DNA of 7,384 nt from Muribaculaceae bacterium. GTDB taxonomy: Bacteria; Bacteroidota; Bacteroidia; Bacteroidales; Muribaculaceae. Location of the stretch: NCBI GenBank assembly GCA_009775195.1, contig VSPF01000139.1:1-7384 (forward strand). The letters are read 5' to 3'. The stretch's first letter is position 1. The number at the start of each line of letters is the position of its first letter. Under the pieces are notes generated by a model, which was not told where the DNA came from, did no database searches, and saw only the letters and a program-made list of their open reading frames with translations. Shown in pieces: positions 1 through 6,870 of this stretch. Both the position numbers and the translations under genes were made by a program.

Positions 1-2
1 CC

Positions 3-71
3 CTCCACGTCATCGCCACCGAACCCCTCCCCAACCTCCCCGACATCATCACCCAACGCCCCTCCTGGTAA
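3..71 (+). CDS. C-terminal end of an unidentified protein (partial)
   Basis: The third forward frame is open from the window edge to a TAA at 69-71 and gives 22 codons, ending in the residues PDIITQRPSW. Nineteen of these 22 codons end in C. That strong third-position bias, followed immediately by AT-rich non-coding sequence after the stop, is what marks this as a real gene tail and not chance. The other two forward frames read proline/serine- or histidine-rich low-complexity peptides. The fragment is too short to assign a family. It is convergent with the efflux operon, and about 120 bases separate the two stop codons. The start lies outside the window. Confidence 0.6.
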   Translation, partial: LHVIATEPLPNLPDIITQRPSW

Positions 72-82
72 TCCCCTTTCTA

Positions 83-113
83 AATTTTGAATGTTTAATG
101 TTGAATTTTGAAT
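83..113. repeat. Short direct repeat, AATTTTGAAT twice
   Basis: The decamer AATTTTGAAT occurs at 83-92 and again at 104-113, with a related TTTAATGTT between them. It lies in the AT-rich gap between the two convergent genes. It may be a trace of a low-complexity intergenic repeat. No function is visible. Confidence 0.4.
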
Positions 114-139
114 TATTCCCCTCGTCGTTGTTGGGATAT

Positions 140-170
140 AAAAAAGCTCCTGCCGGGGCGGTAGGAGCTT
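140..170 (-). terminator. Rho-independent terminator of the efflux operon
   Basis: AAGCTCCT (144-151) and AGGAGCTT (163-170) form a perfect 8-bp stem. Two further G-C pairs lie above a C/A mismatch, and the loop is 5 bases. Read on the minus strand, the hairpin runs straight into six T residues (145 down to 140), the classical intrinsic terminator form. It begins about 20 bases beyond the TAA of the outer-membrane channel gene, so it most likely ends the efflux transcript. On the plus strand the same hairpin is not followed by a T-run, so it is a weaker candidate for ending the convergent gene. Confidence 0.85.
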
Positions 171-189
171 GTGTGGGATTTGGTGGGGC

Positions 190-1578
190 TTAGCGGCCGC
201 CGCCGAGGGCCTGGTAGAGGTTGATGACGGCGCGGGCGCGGGCCAGTTCGGTGTTAATCTGGCTGATTTGTGCCGAGAGTAGGCCCTGCTGGGCGGTGAG
301 CACCTCGAGGTAGTTGGTGTTGCCGGTCGAGTAAAGCATGAGGTCTTTGGTGTATTCGACAGATTTCTCGAGGTTAGCTACCTGTTCGACCAGGAGGGCT
401 GATTTTTCCTGACTCTTCTCGTAGATGGTGAGGGCGTCGCTGACTTCGGCCGAGGCGTTCATGATGGCGTACTCAAAGTTGTTGAGTGCCTGTTTCTGCT
501 GTGCCTTAGTGGCCTCGAGTCGGGCGATGTTCTGACCACGGGAGAAGAGCGGTGCCACGAGCGAACCGGCAAGCTGGTAGAACCATTCGCCGGGGTTCTT
601 GACCATTGAGCCGAGGAGGTTTGTGAAACCGCCGTTGGCAGTGATGGTGAGACCGGGATAGAAGGCTGCGCGCGCGCTGTTTGTGGCGTAGTATGCCGTG
701 GCGAGGTCTTGCTCGGCGGCCTGTACGTCGGGACGGGCGGCAAGCTCGGCCATGGGAACGCCGGCGCGGAGGATTTGCGGCACTTCGAGGTTGACGCGGT
801 CGGTGACGGCCCATTCCTGCGGCAGGGTGTTGAGCAGCAGGCTCATGGTGTTGTTGAGCTGGTCGAGGCTAACCTCGAGGTCGGTGATAGAGGCGAGTAT
901 GCTGTAGTAGTTGGCATTCGATTGAACGACAGCGGCCTCGGTGACGCCACGGCCGGCCTCTTTGAGGTCGCGCATGGTCTGCACGGTCTCTTTCCACAGC
1001 TCGGCGGTGTTGCGCGAGAGGTTGAGCTGGTTGCGGACGGCGGCAATCGAGTAGTAGGTTGTGGCGACGGCCGAGATAATCTGGCTGCGCACGGCCTGTG
1101 CGTAAGCCTCTGTCTTGGCATAGGCAGCCTGTGCACCGCGCTTGCTGTTGAGCAGCTTGCCAAAGATATCGATTTCCCAACTTAACTGTGCCGGGAGGGT
1201 GTAGCTCCAACTGAGGTCGCTGCCGGCGAATGATGCGCCAGCGCCGTTGGGGGCGAGGGCAAGCGATGGCAGGTAGGCCAGGCGCGCGCCCTTGAGGTTG
1301 GCATGGGCCACCTCGACGTTGAGCTGTGCGTTGCGCAGGTTGGTGTTGTTGGCCAGGGCCTGGTTGATTAGTGTCACCAACTGAGGGTCGGTGAAGATGT
1401 CTTCCCAGAGCAGGTTGCCGAAGGCAGCGCTGTCGACGGGCTGCTGACGGGCCTCGACGTATGCCTTGGTGAGGGCCGTATTGGTCGGCGTCTCGTATTT
1501 TTTATATATGTGGCAGCTCGACATCATGCCGGCAGTAACGACGGCAATAGCGAGGACCGATAGTTTGTTGAGTTTCAT
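190..1578 (-). CDS. Outer-membrane efflux channel lipoprotein (OprM/NodT-type OMF)
   Basis: This 462-residue protein is the outer-membrane exit duct of the tripartite RND pump. The family forms trimers with a beta-barrel in the outer membrane and a long periplasmic alpha-helical tunnel that docks on the adaptor. The N-terminus is a lipoprotein signal peptide: MKLNK, a hydrophobic stretch, then MSSC with the predicted lipidated cysteine at residue 22. The rest is two homologous OEP repeats. Family signatures are RPDVQAAE at about 282-289, the YYSIAAVRNQL helix at about 173-183 in the first repeat, and the YSTGNTNYLEVLTAQQ helix near the C-terminus. The length is normal for OprM-type channels. 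The ATG at 1576-1578 is chosen because it opens directly into the signal peptide. The gene is last in the operon, 191 bases after the antiporter stop, and almost all of that spacer is an inverted repeat. Substrates cannot be told from sequence. Confidence 0.95.
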   Translation of the reverse strand: MKLNKLSVLAIAVVTAGMMSSCHIYKKYETPTNTALTKAYVEARQQPVDSAAFGNLLWEDIFTDPQLVTLINQALANNTNLRNAQLNVEVAHANLKGARLAYLPSLALAPNGAGASFAGSDLSWSYTLPAQLSWEIDIFGKLLNSKRGAQAAYAKTEAYAQAVRSQIISAVATTYYSIAAVRNQLNLSRNTAELWKETVQTMRDLKEAGRGVTEAAVVQSNANYYSILASITDLEVSLDQLNNTMSLLLNTLPQEWAVTDRVNLEVPQILRAGVPMAELAARPDVQAAEQDLATAYYATNSARAAFYPGLTITANGGFTNLLGSMVKNPGEWFYQLAGSLVAPLFSRGQNIARLEATKAQQKQALNNFEYAIMNASAEVSDALTIYEKSQEKSALLVEQVANLEKSVEYTKDLMLYSTGNTNYLEVLTAQQGLLSAQISQINTELARARAVINLYQALGGGR

Positions 1579-1581
1579 ATC

Positions 1582-1768
1582 TTAAAAATTTAAGTTTCGC
1601 AAGCCTATGACTTGCTCACTGTTTATAGTTTATAGTTTAGTGGTTAGCCTTAGTTCGCTAATTGTTATCACCAATGATATTGTCATTTACATTTATCAAA
1701 CCATAATCTATAACCAAAAGACTACTAACAGTGAGCAAGTTGCATAATTGCGAAACTTGAATTAAAAA
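1582..1768. repeat. Large phased inverted repeat filling the antiporter-channel spacer (MITE-like)
   Basis: The outer arms are AATTTAAGTTTCGCAA (1587-1602) and its complement at 1748-1763, with 15 of 16 positions matching. After an unpaired 7-base gap on each side, the second arms ACTTGCTCACTGTT (1610-1623) and 1727-1740 match 14 of 14. Inner arms at 1630-1645 and 1699-1713 match in 14 positions with one indel. The heptamer TTAAAAA lies directly outside on both sides (1582-1588 and 1762-1768). It could be a target-site duplication around an element of about 173 bp, although it is AT-rich and could be chance. The element has no coding capacity. It ends one base before the antiporter stop codon and 3 bases before the channel ATG. 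If transcribed, it would form a long hairpin in the operon mRNA. A MITE and a built-in RNA processing or stability hairpin both fit. Confidence 0.75.
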
Positions 1769-1769
1769 C

Positions 1770-4700
1770 TTATTGGGCGTACTGTTCGATTTCGCTTTCG
1801 ATTGTGCCGCCTTTTTCTTCGTTCTGCCACTGGATTGGGCGGAATTTCTCCTGGATGAGCTGGAACACGCAGAAGAGGGCTGGCACGACGAATATCTGGC
1901 AAATCATGCCGATGAGCATACCGCCGACCGAACCGGCACCGAGGGCGCGGTTACCGTTGGCACCGACGCCGCTGGCAAACATCATAGGCAACAGGCCGAT
2001 GACCATGGCCAGCGAGGTCATGAGGATAGGACGCAGACGGGCACCAGCACCGGCAATGGCGGCATTGAGCACGCTCATACCCGTCATACGGCGCTCGAGG
2101 GCGAACTCGACGATGAGGATGGCGTTCTTGGCCAAGAGGCCGATAAGCATAATCAAGGCAATCTGCAGGTAGATGTTGTTGGAGATGCCGAACATGCGGG
2201 CGAAGATAAACGAGCCGGCCAGGCCGAAGGGGATAGAAAGGATGACGGCGAATGGCAGCAGGTAGCTCTCGTACTGGGCCGAAAGGAGCAGGTAGACGAA
2301 GAGCAGGCAGAGACCGAAAATCATTGCGGTAGCGTTGCCCGACGAGTTGCCGGCCTCTTCACGTGTCATGGCGGCGAACTCGTAGCCATAGCCCTGGGGC
2401 AGTGTCTCGGCGGCCACGCGCTGGATGGTGGCGATGGCGTCGCCCGACGAGTAGCCGGGGTTAGGAGTACCTGTTACCGAAATCGAGGTGAACATGTTGA
2501 AACGGTTCATCAGGTCGGGGCCGTAGACGCGGGTGAGCTTCACAAAGTTGGAGATGGGGGCCATCTCGGCACCGTTGCGAATCTTGACGCTGTTGAGGGT
2601 CTCGGTATTTACACGGGCCTCGGGAGCGGCCTGCATCATGACACGGTAGATTTTACCGAAGCGGTTGAAGTTCGACACATACATGCCGCCATAGTAACCC
2701 TGGAGGGTCGACAGGATGGTTGTGGGGCTGATGCCGGCCTTCTTGGCCTTGGCGGCATCAATGTCAATCATGTACTGCGGGAAGGTGGGGTTGAAGGTGG
2801 TGTATGCTGCCTGAATTTCGGGCTGCTGGTTGAGCTGGGCAAGGAAGCCCTGTACGACGCTGAAGAACTGGTTGATGTCGCCGCCGGTGCGGTCCTGCAT
2901 CTTCATTTCGAAACCGTTGGTTGCCGAGTAGCCGGTAATCATAGGCGGTGCGAAAATCATGACACGGCCGTCGCGTATGTTCTGGCCTACGAGGCCGTAG
3001 AGCAGCTTGATTACGTTTTCGGCACTCTCGGCCTTGGTTCGTTCGCTCCAGTTCTTGAGCTTGATAAGGAATGCACCGTAAGTCGGGCCCTGGTCGGCGA
3101 TGAAGCTATAGCCGTTAATCATCTGTCGCGACTCGATGGCCGGGATAGTGGCGCAGATGCTGTCGAGCTGGTTGAGGACAGCGCCGGTGCGCTCCTGCGA
3201 TGTGCCGGCGGGCATGTCGACCATTGCGAAAATCATGCCGGTATCCTCGTTGGGCACGAGGGCCGACGGTGTCGTAGACATGAGCCATACCAGCACTACC
3301 ACTGCTACGATTACAGAAACGAAAGATGTAATCTTGTGGTTGGCAAACCACGAGGCGCGTTTCTTGTACCACGATAGGAGCTTGTCGAAGTTCTTTTCGA
3401 AGGAGCGGTGGAAGCGCTTGCCGAAGAGGCCGAGGACAGCGACGATAGCGACAGCCCAGGCGAGGCAGCTAAGGGCGATATTGTGGAAGCTATACCAACC
3501 GAGCACCATAAATGTGATGGTGGCTATAAGCAGCACGAAGGTTATTGCCGGGTGTATGTCGAGGGCGAATGTGCGTTTGTAGCGCTGTGCCACGGCCTGG
3601 CCGGCAGCCCTGTAGGCATCGCCCATGCGCTGGCCGAGAGTCGGGTCGGGCTGGCCTTCGACGTGTTTGGGCTTAAGGAAGAGGGCGCAAAGGGCCGGCG
3701 AGAGGGTCAAGGCGTTGACGGCCGAGAAACCGATGGCGATGGCCATGGTAAGACCGAACTGGCGGTAGAACACACCGGCCGTACCAGGCATGAACGACAC
3801 GGGTATGAACACGAGCATCATGACCAGCGTAATCGAAATAAGGGCGCCGGCAATCTCGCCCATAGCGTCAATCGAGGCGCGTCGTGCCGAAGTGTAGCCC
3901 TGGTCGAGCTTGGCATGGACGGCCTCGACGACCACGATGGCATCATCGACCACAATGGCAATCGCAAGCACGAGCGCCGACAGGGTGATGAGGTTGATTG
4001 AGAAGCCGATGAGGCTTAGGACGAAGAATGTACCGATAAGGGCCACAGGAATGGCGATGGCCGGGATAAGGGTCGAGCGCATGTCCTGGAGGAAGACGTA
4101 AACCACGAAGAACACAAGGATGAATGCCTCGATAAGCGTGTGGACAACGGTGTTGATTGACGCATAGAGGAAGTCGTTGTTGTTCATCGGGATTTCGAAG
4201 TCGCAGCCCTGGGGCAGGTCGGCACGCAGGCGGTCGACAAGCGCGATACAGTCGTTGATAATCTTCGTGGCGTTAGAGCCCGGGGTCTGGAACACCATGG
4301 CCATCGACGAGGGACGGCCATTGAATTTGTTGGAGAAGCCGTAGGTCACTCGGCCCAGCTCGATGTCGGCAACGTCCCTGAGATAGAGAACCTCGCCGTT
4401 TGTGCCAGTGCGGACTACGATGTTGCCGAACTCTTCAGGCTTGGAGAGACGGCCACGGTAGCGCATGATGTACTGGAACGACTGGTTGCCCTGTTCGCCG
4501 AAGGCACCGGGGGCGGCCTCAACGTTCTGCTCGGCAAGAGCGGCAGAGATGTCGGTAGGCATCAGGTGGTACTGTGCCATGACCTCGGGCTTGAGCCAAA
4601 TACGCATCGAGTAGTCGGCACCGAACGACATTACGTCGCCAACGCCCTGAACACGCTGGAGCTCGGGCACGACGTTGATTTTCATGTAGTTGTCGAGGAA

Positions 4701-5165
4701 CTCGGGTGTGTACTTAGCCTGGGCGGTAGTATCTACAAGCGCAACGCCGACAAGCATAGATGTCTGACGTTTGCGGGTCTGCACACCTACCTGGTTGACC
4801 TCGGCAGGGAGTAGGTTTGCGGCAGCCGACACGCGGTTCTGCACGTCGACGGCGGCCATATCGGGGTCGAAGCCCTGTTCGAAGTAAACGTCGATGGTAG
4901 CCGAGCCGGTGTTGGTGGCTGTCGACTCCATGTATGTCATGCCCTCGGCGCCGTTGATTGACTCCTCGAGGGGTGCAATCACCGAGTTGAGCACGGCAGC
5001 GGCGTTGGCACCGTTATAGGTAGTGGTCACCGAGATTGTAGGAGGTGCGATGTCGGGGTACTGGGTAATCGGCAGCGATGACAGGCCGATAAGACCCAGC
5101 AGGACGATAAAGATTGAAATTACCGTCGACAGCACCGGGCGGTTGATAAATCTATCGAGTTTCAT
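1770..5165 (-). CDS. RND multidrug efflux inner-membrane antiporter (HAE1/AcrB family)
   Basis: This 1131-residue protein is the proton-driven engine of the pump. AcrB homologues are inner-membrane trimers that cycle between states to export drugs, dyes, detergents or bile salts. The layout is TM1 (about 10-30), first periplasmic porter half (to about 335), TM2-6, TM7 (about 611-630), second porter half, then TM8-12. The proton-relay residues are all present: D407 and D408 in VVDDAIVVVEA, K1013 in GLLAKNAILIVEF, and R1043 and T1050 in ARLRPILMT. The motif GMIFAMVDMPAGTSQERT corresponds to the AcrB switch-loop entry. The protein is longer than AcrB (about 1049 residues). D407 has the same number as in AcrB but the lysine is shifted by 73, so the extra length is one central insertion (about 503-583) with two additional hydrophobic segments. 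The start encodes MKLDRFINRPV, the usual RND N-terminus. BmeB of Bacteroides fragilis is the expected type of relative. Confidence 0.97.
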   Translation of the reverse strand: MKLDRFINRPVLSTVISIFIVLLGLIGLSSLPITQYPDIAPPTISVTTTYNGANAAAVLNSVIAPLEESINGAEGMTYMESTATNTGSATIDVYFEQGFDPDMAAVDVQNRVSAAANLLPAEVNQVGVQTRKRQTSMLVGVALVDTTAQAKYTPEFLDNYMKINVVPELQRVQGVGDVMSFGADYSMRIWLKPEVMAQYHLMPTDISAALAEQNVEAAPGAFGEQGNQSFQYIMRYRGRLSKPEEFGNIVVRTGTNGEVLYLRDVADIELGRVTYGFSNKFNGRPSSMAMVFQTPGSNATKIINDCIALVDRLRADLPQGCDFEIPMNNNDFLYASINTVVHTLIEAFILVFFVVYVFLQDMRSTLIPAIAIPVALIGTFFVLSLIGFSINLITLSALVLAIAIVVDDAIVVVEAVHAKLDQGYTSARRASIDAMGEIAGALISITLVMMLVFIPVSFMPGTAGVFYRQFGLTMAIAIGFSAVNALTLSPALCALFLKPKHVEGQPDPTLGQRMGDAYRAAGQAVAQRYKRTFALDIHPAITFVLLIATITFMVLGWYSFHNIALSCLAWAVAIVAVLGLFGKRFHRSFEKNFDKLLSWYKKRASWFANHKITSFVSVIVAVVVLVWLMSTTPSALVPNEDTGMIFAMVDMPAGTSQERTGAVLNQLDSICATIPAIESRQMINGYSFIADQGPTYGAFLIKLKNWSERTKAESAENVIKLLYGLVGQNIRDGRVMIFAPPMITGYSATNGFEMKMQDRTGGDINQFFSVVQGFLAQLNQQPEIQAAYTTFNPTFPQYMIDIDAAKAKKAGISPTTILSTLQGYYGGMYVSNFNRFGKIYRVMMQAAPEARVNTETLNSVKIRNGAEMAPISNFVKLTRVYGPDLMNRFNMFTSISVTGTPNPGYSSGDAIATIQRVAAETLPQGYGYEFAAMTREEAGNSSGNATAMIFGLCLLFVYLLLSAQYESYLLPFAVILSIPFGLAGSFIFARMFGISNNIYLQIALIMLIGLLAKNAILIVEFALERRMTGMSVLNAAIAGAGARLRPILMTSLAMVIGLLPMMFASGVGANGNRALGAGSVGGMLIGMICQIFVVPALFCVFQLIQEKFRPIQWQNEEKGGTIESEIEQYAQ

Positions 5166-5355
5166 TTTGTTACTTATCTAATTTAACTGACTCGCGGATG
5201 TATGCCTTTGAGAGTCGGAGGAAACATAAGGACAAAAAGGCATAAGGGACAAAAGAGATTTTTTATGTGGCTTATGTAGCTTTTTTTCTTTTTCCTTTCG
5301 ATTGGCTTGTTATCCTGTTGCTTGCAGCTTAAATTATCTAATCGGTCTACTATAA
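5166..5355. other. Long spacer between adaptor and antiporter genes
   Basis: These 190 bases separate two genes of one operon, which is long for co-transcribed partners. They contain a 9-bp inverted repeat, TATGCCTTT (5201-5209) with AAAGGCATA (5236-5244), enclosing 26 bases. They also contain a copy of the ACATAAGG repeat, a near-duplicate pair TTATGTGGC and TTATGTAGC (5264-5281), and plus-strand T-runs around 5259-5298. No exact TAnnTTTG box is present on the minus strand, so I see no separate promoter for the antiporter. The bases just before its ATG are A/T-rich without a Shine-Dalgarno sequence. Confidence 0.55.
5216..5251. repeat. Dispersed ACATAAGG-type degenerate repeat, copy 1
   Basis: The segment is made of degenerate 8-9 base units of the form ACATAAGG or ACAAAAAGG. 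The 17-mer ACATAAGGACAAAAAGG at 5224-5240 is repeated exactly at 7031-7047. Both copies are preceded by CGGAGGA and followed by ATAAGGGA. The two copies are about 1.8 kb apart, one inside the operon and one upstream of it. This indicates a dispersed intergenic repeat family. Its role is unknown. Confidence 0.65.
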
Positions 5356-6474
5356 TTACTGTTTGGGTGTTACGGGCATGTTAGCGCGTACGACAGTGCC
5401 GACTCCTTCGGTGACGATGCGGTCGCCGGCTTTGAGGCCCGATGTAACGACGAATGTGTGGCCGTCGTTGTAGGGCTGGACTGTGATTTGGGTGGGCACG
5501 GTGATGTTGCTGTCGTTGAGGGTGTAGACATAGCGCAAGTCCTGTACCTCGTATGTTGCTTTCTGTGGAATAACGAGTGCGCCCTCGGTGTTGCGGGGCA
5601 CGACGATTTGGCCGGTGTTACCGCTGCGGAGCATACCGTTGGGGTTGTCGAATAGGGCACGCGACGAAGCCGCGCCGGTAGCATTGTCAATCACGCCCGA
5701 AACGGTAGCCACGGTGCCTTCGTAGGGGTACATGGTGCCGTCGGCAAGCTGGAGCTTGACTTTGGGCATTGATTTCACGCCGGCATCGACGCTCGATTTG
5801 CCGCCTTCGGTGAGCTCGAGAAGGTCTTTCTCAGAGAGCGAGAAGTAGGCGTAAACCTCGGAGTTGTCGCTGATAGTGGTAAGTGCGCTCGAAGGCGAGG
5901 CCAGAGAGCCTTCGCGGTTGGGTATTGTGCCGACCACGCCGTCGCTGGGGGCCTTGACAGTGGTGTATTCGAGGTTCTTGCGAGCGTTAGTGAGAGCGGC
6001 CTCGGCCTGGGACTGAGCGGCTTTGGCCTGTGCAAGCTGGTTGGCGGCCATCTGCCACTCGGTTTCGCTGATGATGTTCTTGTCGAGGAGCATGCGTTTG
6101 TTCTGCTCGGTTATTTGAGCGGTGCTGACGGCGCTGCGTGCCGAGTTGACGTTTGCAAGGGCCTGGTCAACAGCGGCCTGATACTGCACCTGGTCGATGG
6201 TAAAGAGTACCTGGCCACGATGTACGCGCTGGCCTTCGTCGACATGTACCTTGGTGATGAAGCCGGTAACCTGGGGGCGGATATCGATGTCGGTCTTACC
6301 CTTGATAGTTGCCGGGTAGGTGTTCTGATATTCAGCCGTGGAGGGCTCGACGGTGAGAACGGCAATCTCGGGAGCAGCAGCCTGCATACCGGCCTGTTGC
6401 TGTTTGCCGCACGAGCTCACAAGGCTGCTAATAGTTGCAGCAGCCAGTACGAGTGTTAACGCTTGTTTTTTCAT
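5356..6474 (-). CDS. RND efflux periplasmic adaptor lipoprotein (AcrA/MexA-type membrane fusion protein)
   Basis: This 372-residue protein bridges the antiporter and the outer-membrane channel. It has a lipoprotein signal: MKK, a hydrophobic core, then LVSSC with the predicted lipidated cysteine at residue 22, so it should be anchored in the inner membrane facing the periplasm. The domains follow family order. The first lipoyl half is at about 60-98 (DIRPQVTGFITKVHVDEGQ, then RGQVLFTID). A short alanine/glutamine-rich helical hairpin occupies about 100-166. The second lipoyl half is at about 168-205 (LEYTTVKAPSDGVVG). A beta-barrel and a membrane-proximal domain extend to the C-terminus. The length is typical. 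The ATG at 6472-6474 follows an A-rich stretch with no Shine-Dalgarno sequence and leads directly into the signal peptide. It is the first gene of the operon, with a promoter box about 70 bases upstream. Confidence 0.95.
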   Translation of the reverse strand: MKKQALTLVLAAATISSLVSSCGKQQQAGMQAAAPEIAVLTVEPSTAEYQNTYPATIKGKTDIDIRPQVTGFITKVHVDEGQRVHRGQVLFTIDQVQYQAAVDQALANVNSARSAVSTAQITEQNKRMLLDKNIISETEWQMAANQLAQAKAAQSQAEAALTNARKNLEYTTVKAPSDGVVGTIPNREGSLASPSSALTTISDNSEVYAYFSLSEKDLLELTEGGKSSVDAGVKSMPKVKLQLADGTMYPYEGTVATVSGVIDNATGAASSRALFDNPNGMLRSGNTGQIVVPRNTEGALVIPQKATYEVQDLRYVYTLNDSNITVPTQITVQPYNDGHTFVVTSGLKAGDRIVTEGVGTVVRANMPVTPKQ

Positions 6475-6496
6475 ATTTTTATAATGTCATTGTTGT

Positions 6497-6531
6497 CTAA
6501 CGTTAGTTGAAAAAGTATGTTTTATAACATA
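6497..6531 (-). promoter_or_regulatory. Two palindromes in the operon leader (candidate operators)
   Basis: CTAACGTTAG at 6497-6506 is a perfect 10-bp palindrome. TATGTT and AACATA at 6516-6521 and 6526-6531 form a perfect 6-bp inverted repeat around TTAT. Both lie between the predicted transcription start (about 6540) and the adaptor ATG, where a repressor commonly binds in efflux operons. No regulator gene is in the window, so the operator role is inference. The second could instead be a small 5' UTR hairpin. Confidence 0.4.
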
Positions 6532-6544
6532 ATTTCCCCGGCTG

Positions 6545-6572
6545 CAAAGTTACAAAATATATTGCAGTCAAA
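6545..6572 (-). promoter_or_regulatory. Promoter of the efflux operon (Bacteroidota type)
   Basis: Read on the minus strand, positions 6552-6545 are TAACTTTG, an exact match to the Bacteroidota -7 consensus TAnnTTTG. A TTTG at 6572-6569 lies 16 bases upstream and could be the -33 element, although the spacing is slightly short. Transcription would start near 6540, giving a leader of about 65 bases before the adaptor ATG. This is the best minus-strand match near the operon start. Confidence 0.7.
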
Positions 6573-6859
6573 AATTGCCATTAGTGATAGCATATTGTCC
6601 GTTTAGTCGAATTTCTCGTTAAATTGTGTAAAAATGGCAAGAATATGAGGAGTTTTGTCTATATACCGGTTATCGTGGTGTGCGTCGAACAAGCAGATTA
6701 GTAAAGTCAGACAAAGTTTCGCAATCGGAAGCAGAATAAGTCTAAGTATACTTCTAATTAATTTGTATTAAATATCTAAGAGTCAAAGGAATTTGGCGGC
6801 ATTATTATTTATTAATGTTTATTAGTATATTTTTAGAAACAATTTTCAAAAATATATTT
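6573..6859. other. AT-rich gene-free stretch upstream of the operon promoter
   Basis: I see no protein or known RNA gene here. The longest visible start-to-stop reading is an 18-codon frame at 6645. Two notable points are AAGTTTCGCAAT at 6714-6725, which matches the arm of the inverted repeat in the operon, and the perfect palindrome AAGTATACTT at 6744-6753. A second minus-strand TAnnTTTG match (TATTTTTG, 6854-6847) lies in very AT-rich sequence about 370 bases from the adaptor gene and is probably fortuitous. Confidence 0.5.
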
Positions 6860-6867
6860 TAACTTTG
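6860..6867 (+). promoter_or_regulatory. Promoter -7 box of the candidate small RNA
   Basis: TAACTTTG matches the Bacteroidota -7 consensus exactly and is the same octamer as the efflux operon box, in the opposite orientation. No clear -33 TTTG is found at normal spacing. The predicted start near 6871 falls at the base of a hairpin. Confidence 0.6.
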
Positions 6868-6870
6868 CAT

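Noticed and set aside
709..1185. Antisense open frame across the channel gene
   Set aside because: It is a shadow of the outer-membrane channel gene, with no family motifs and no start context of its own.
1773..3377. Long open frame of 534 codons on the plus strand
   Set aside because: It lies wholly antisense to the antiporter gene, whose conserved motifs are unambiguous. GC-rich codon use on one strand commonly leaves the opposite strand open, and the translation has no recognisable domain.
6847..6854. Second minus-strand promoter box TATTTTTG
   Set aside because: It lies in very AT-rich sequence about 370 bases from the adaptor start, and a better-placed exact box exists at 6545-6552.
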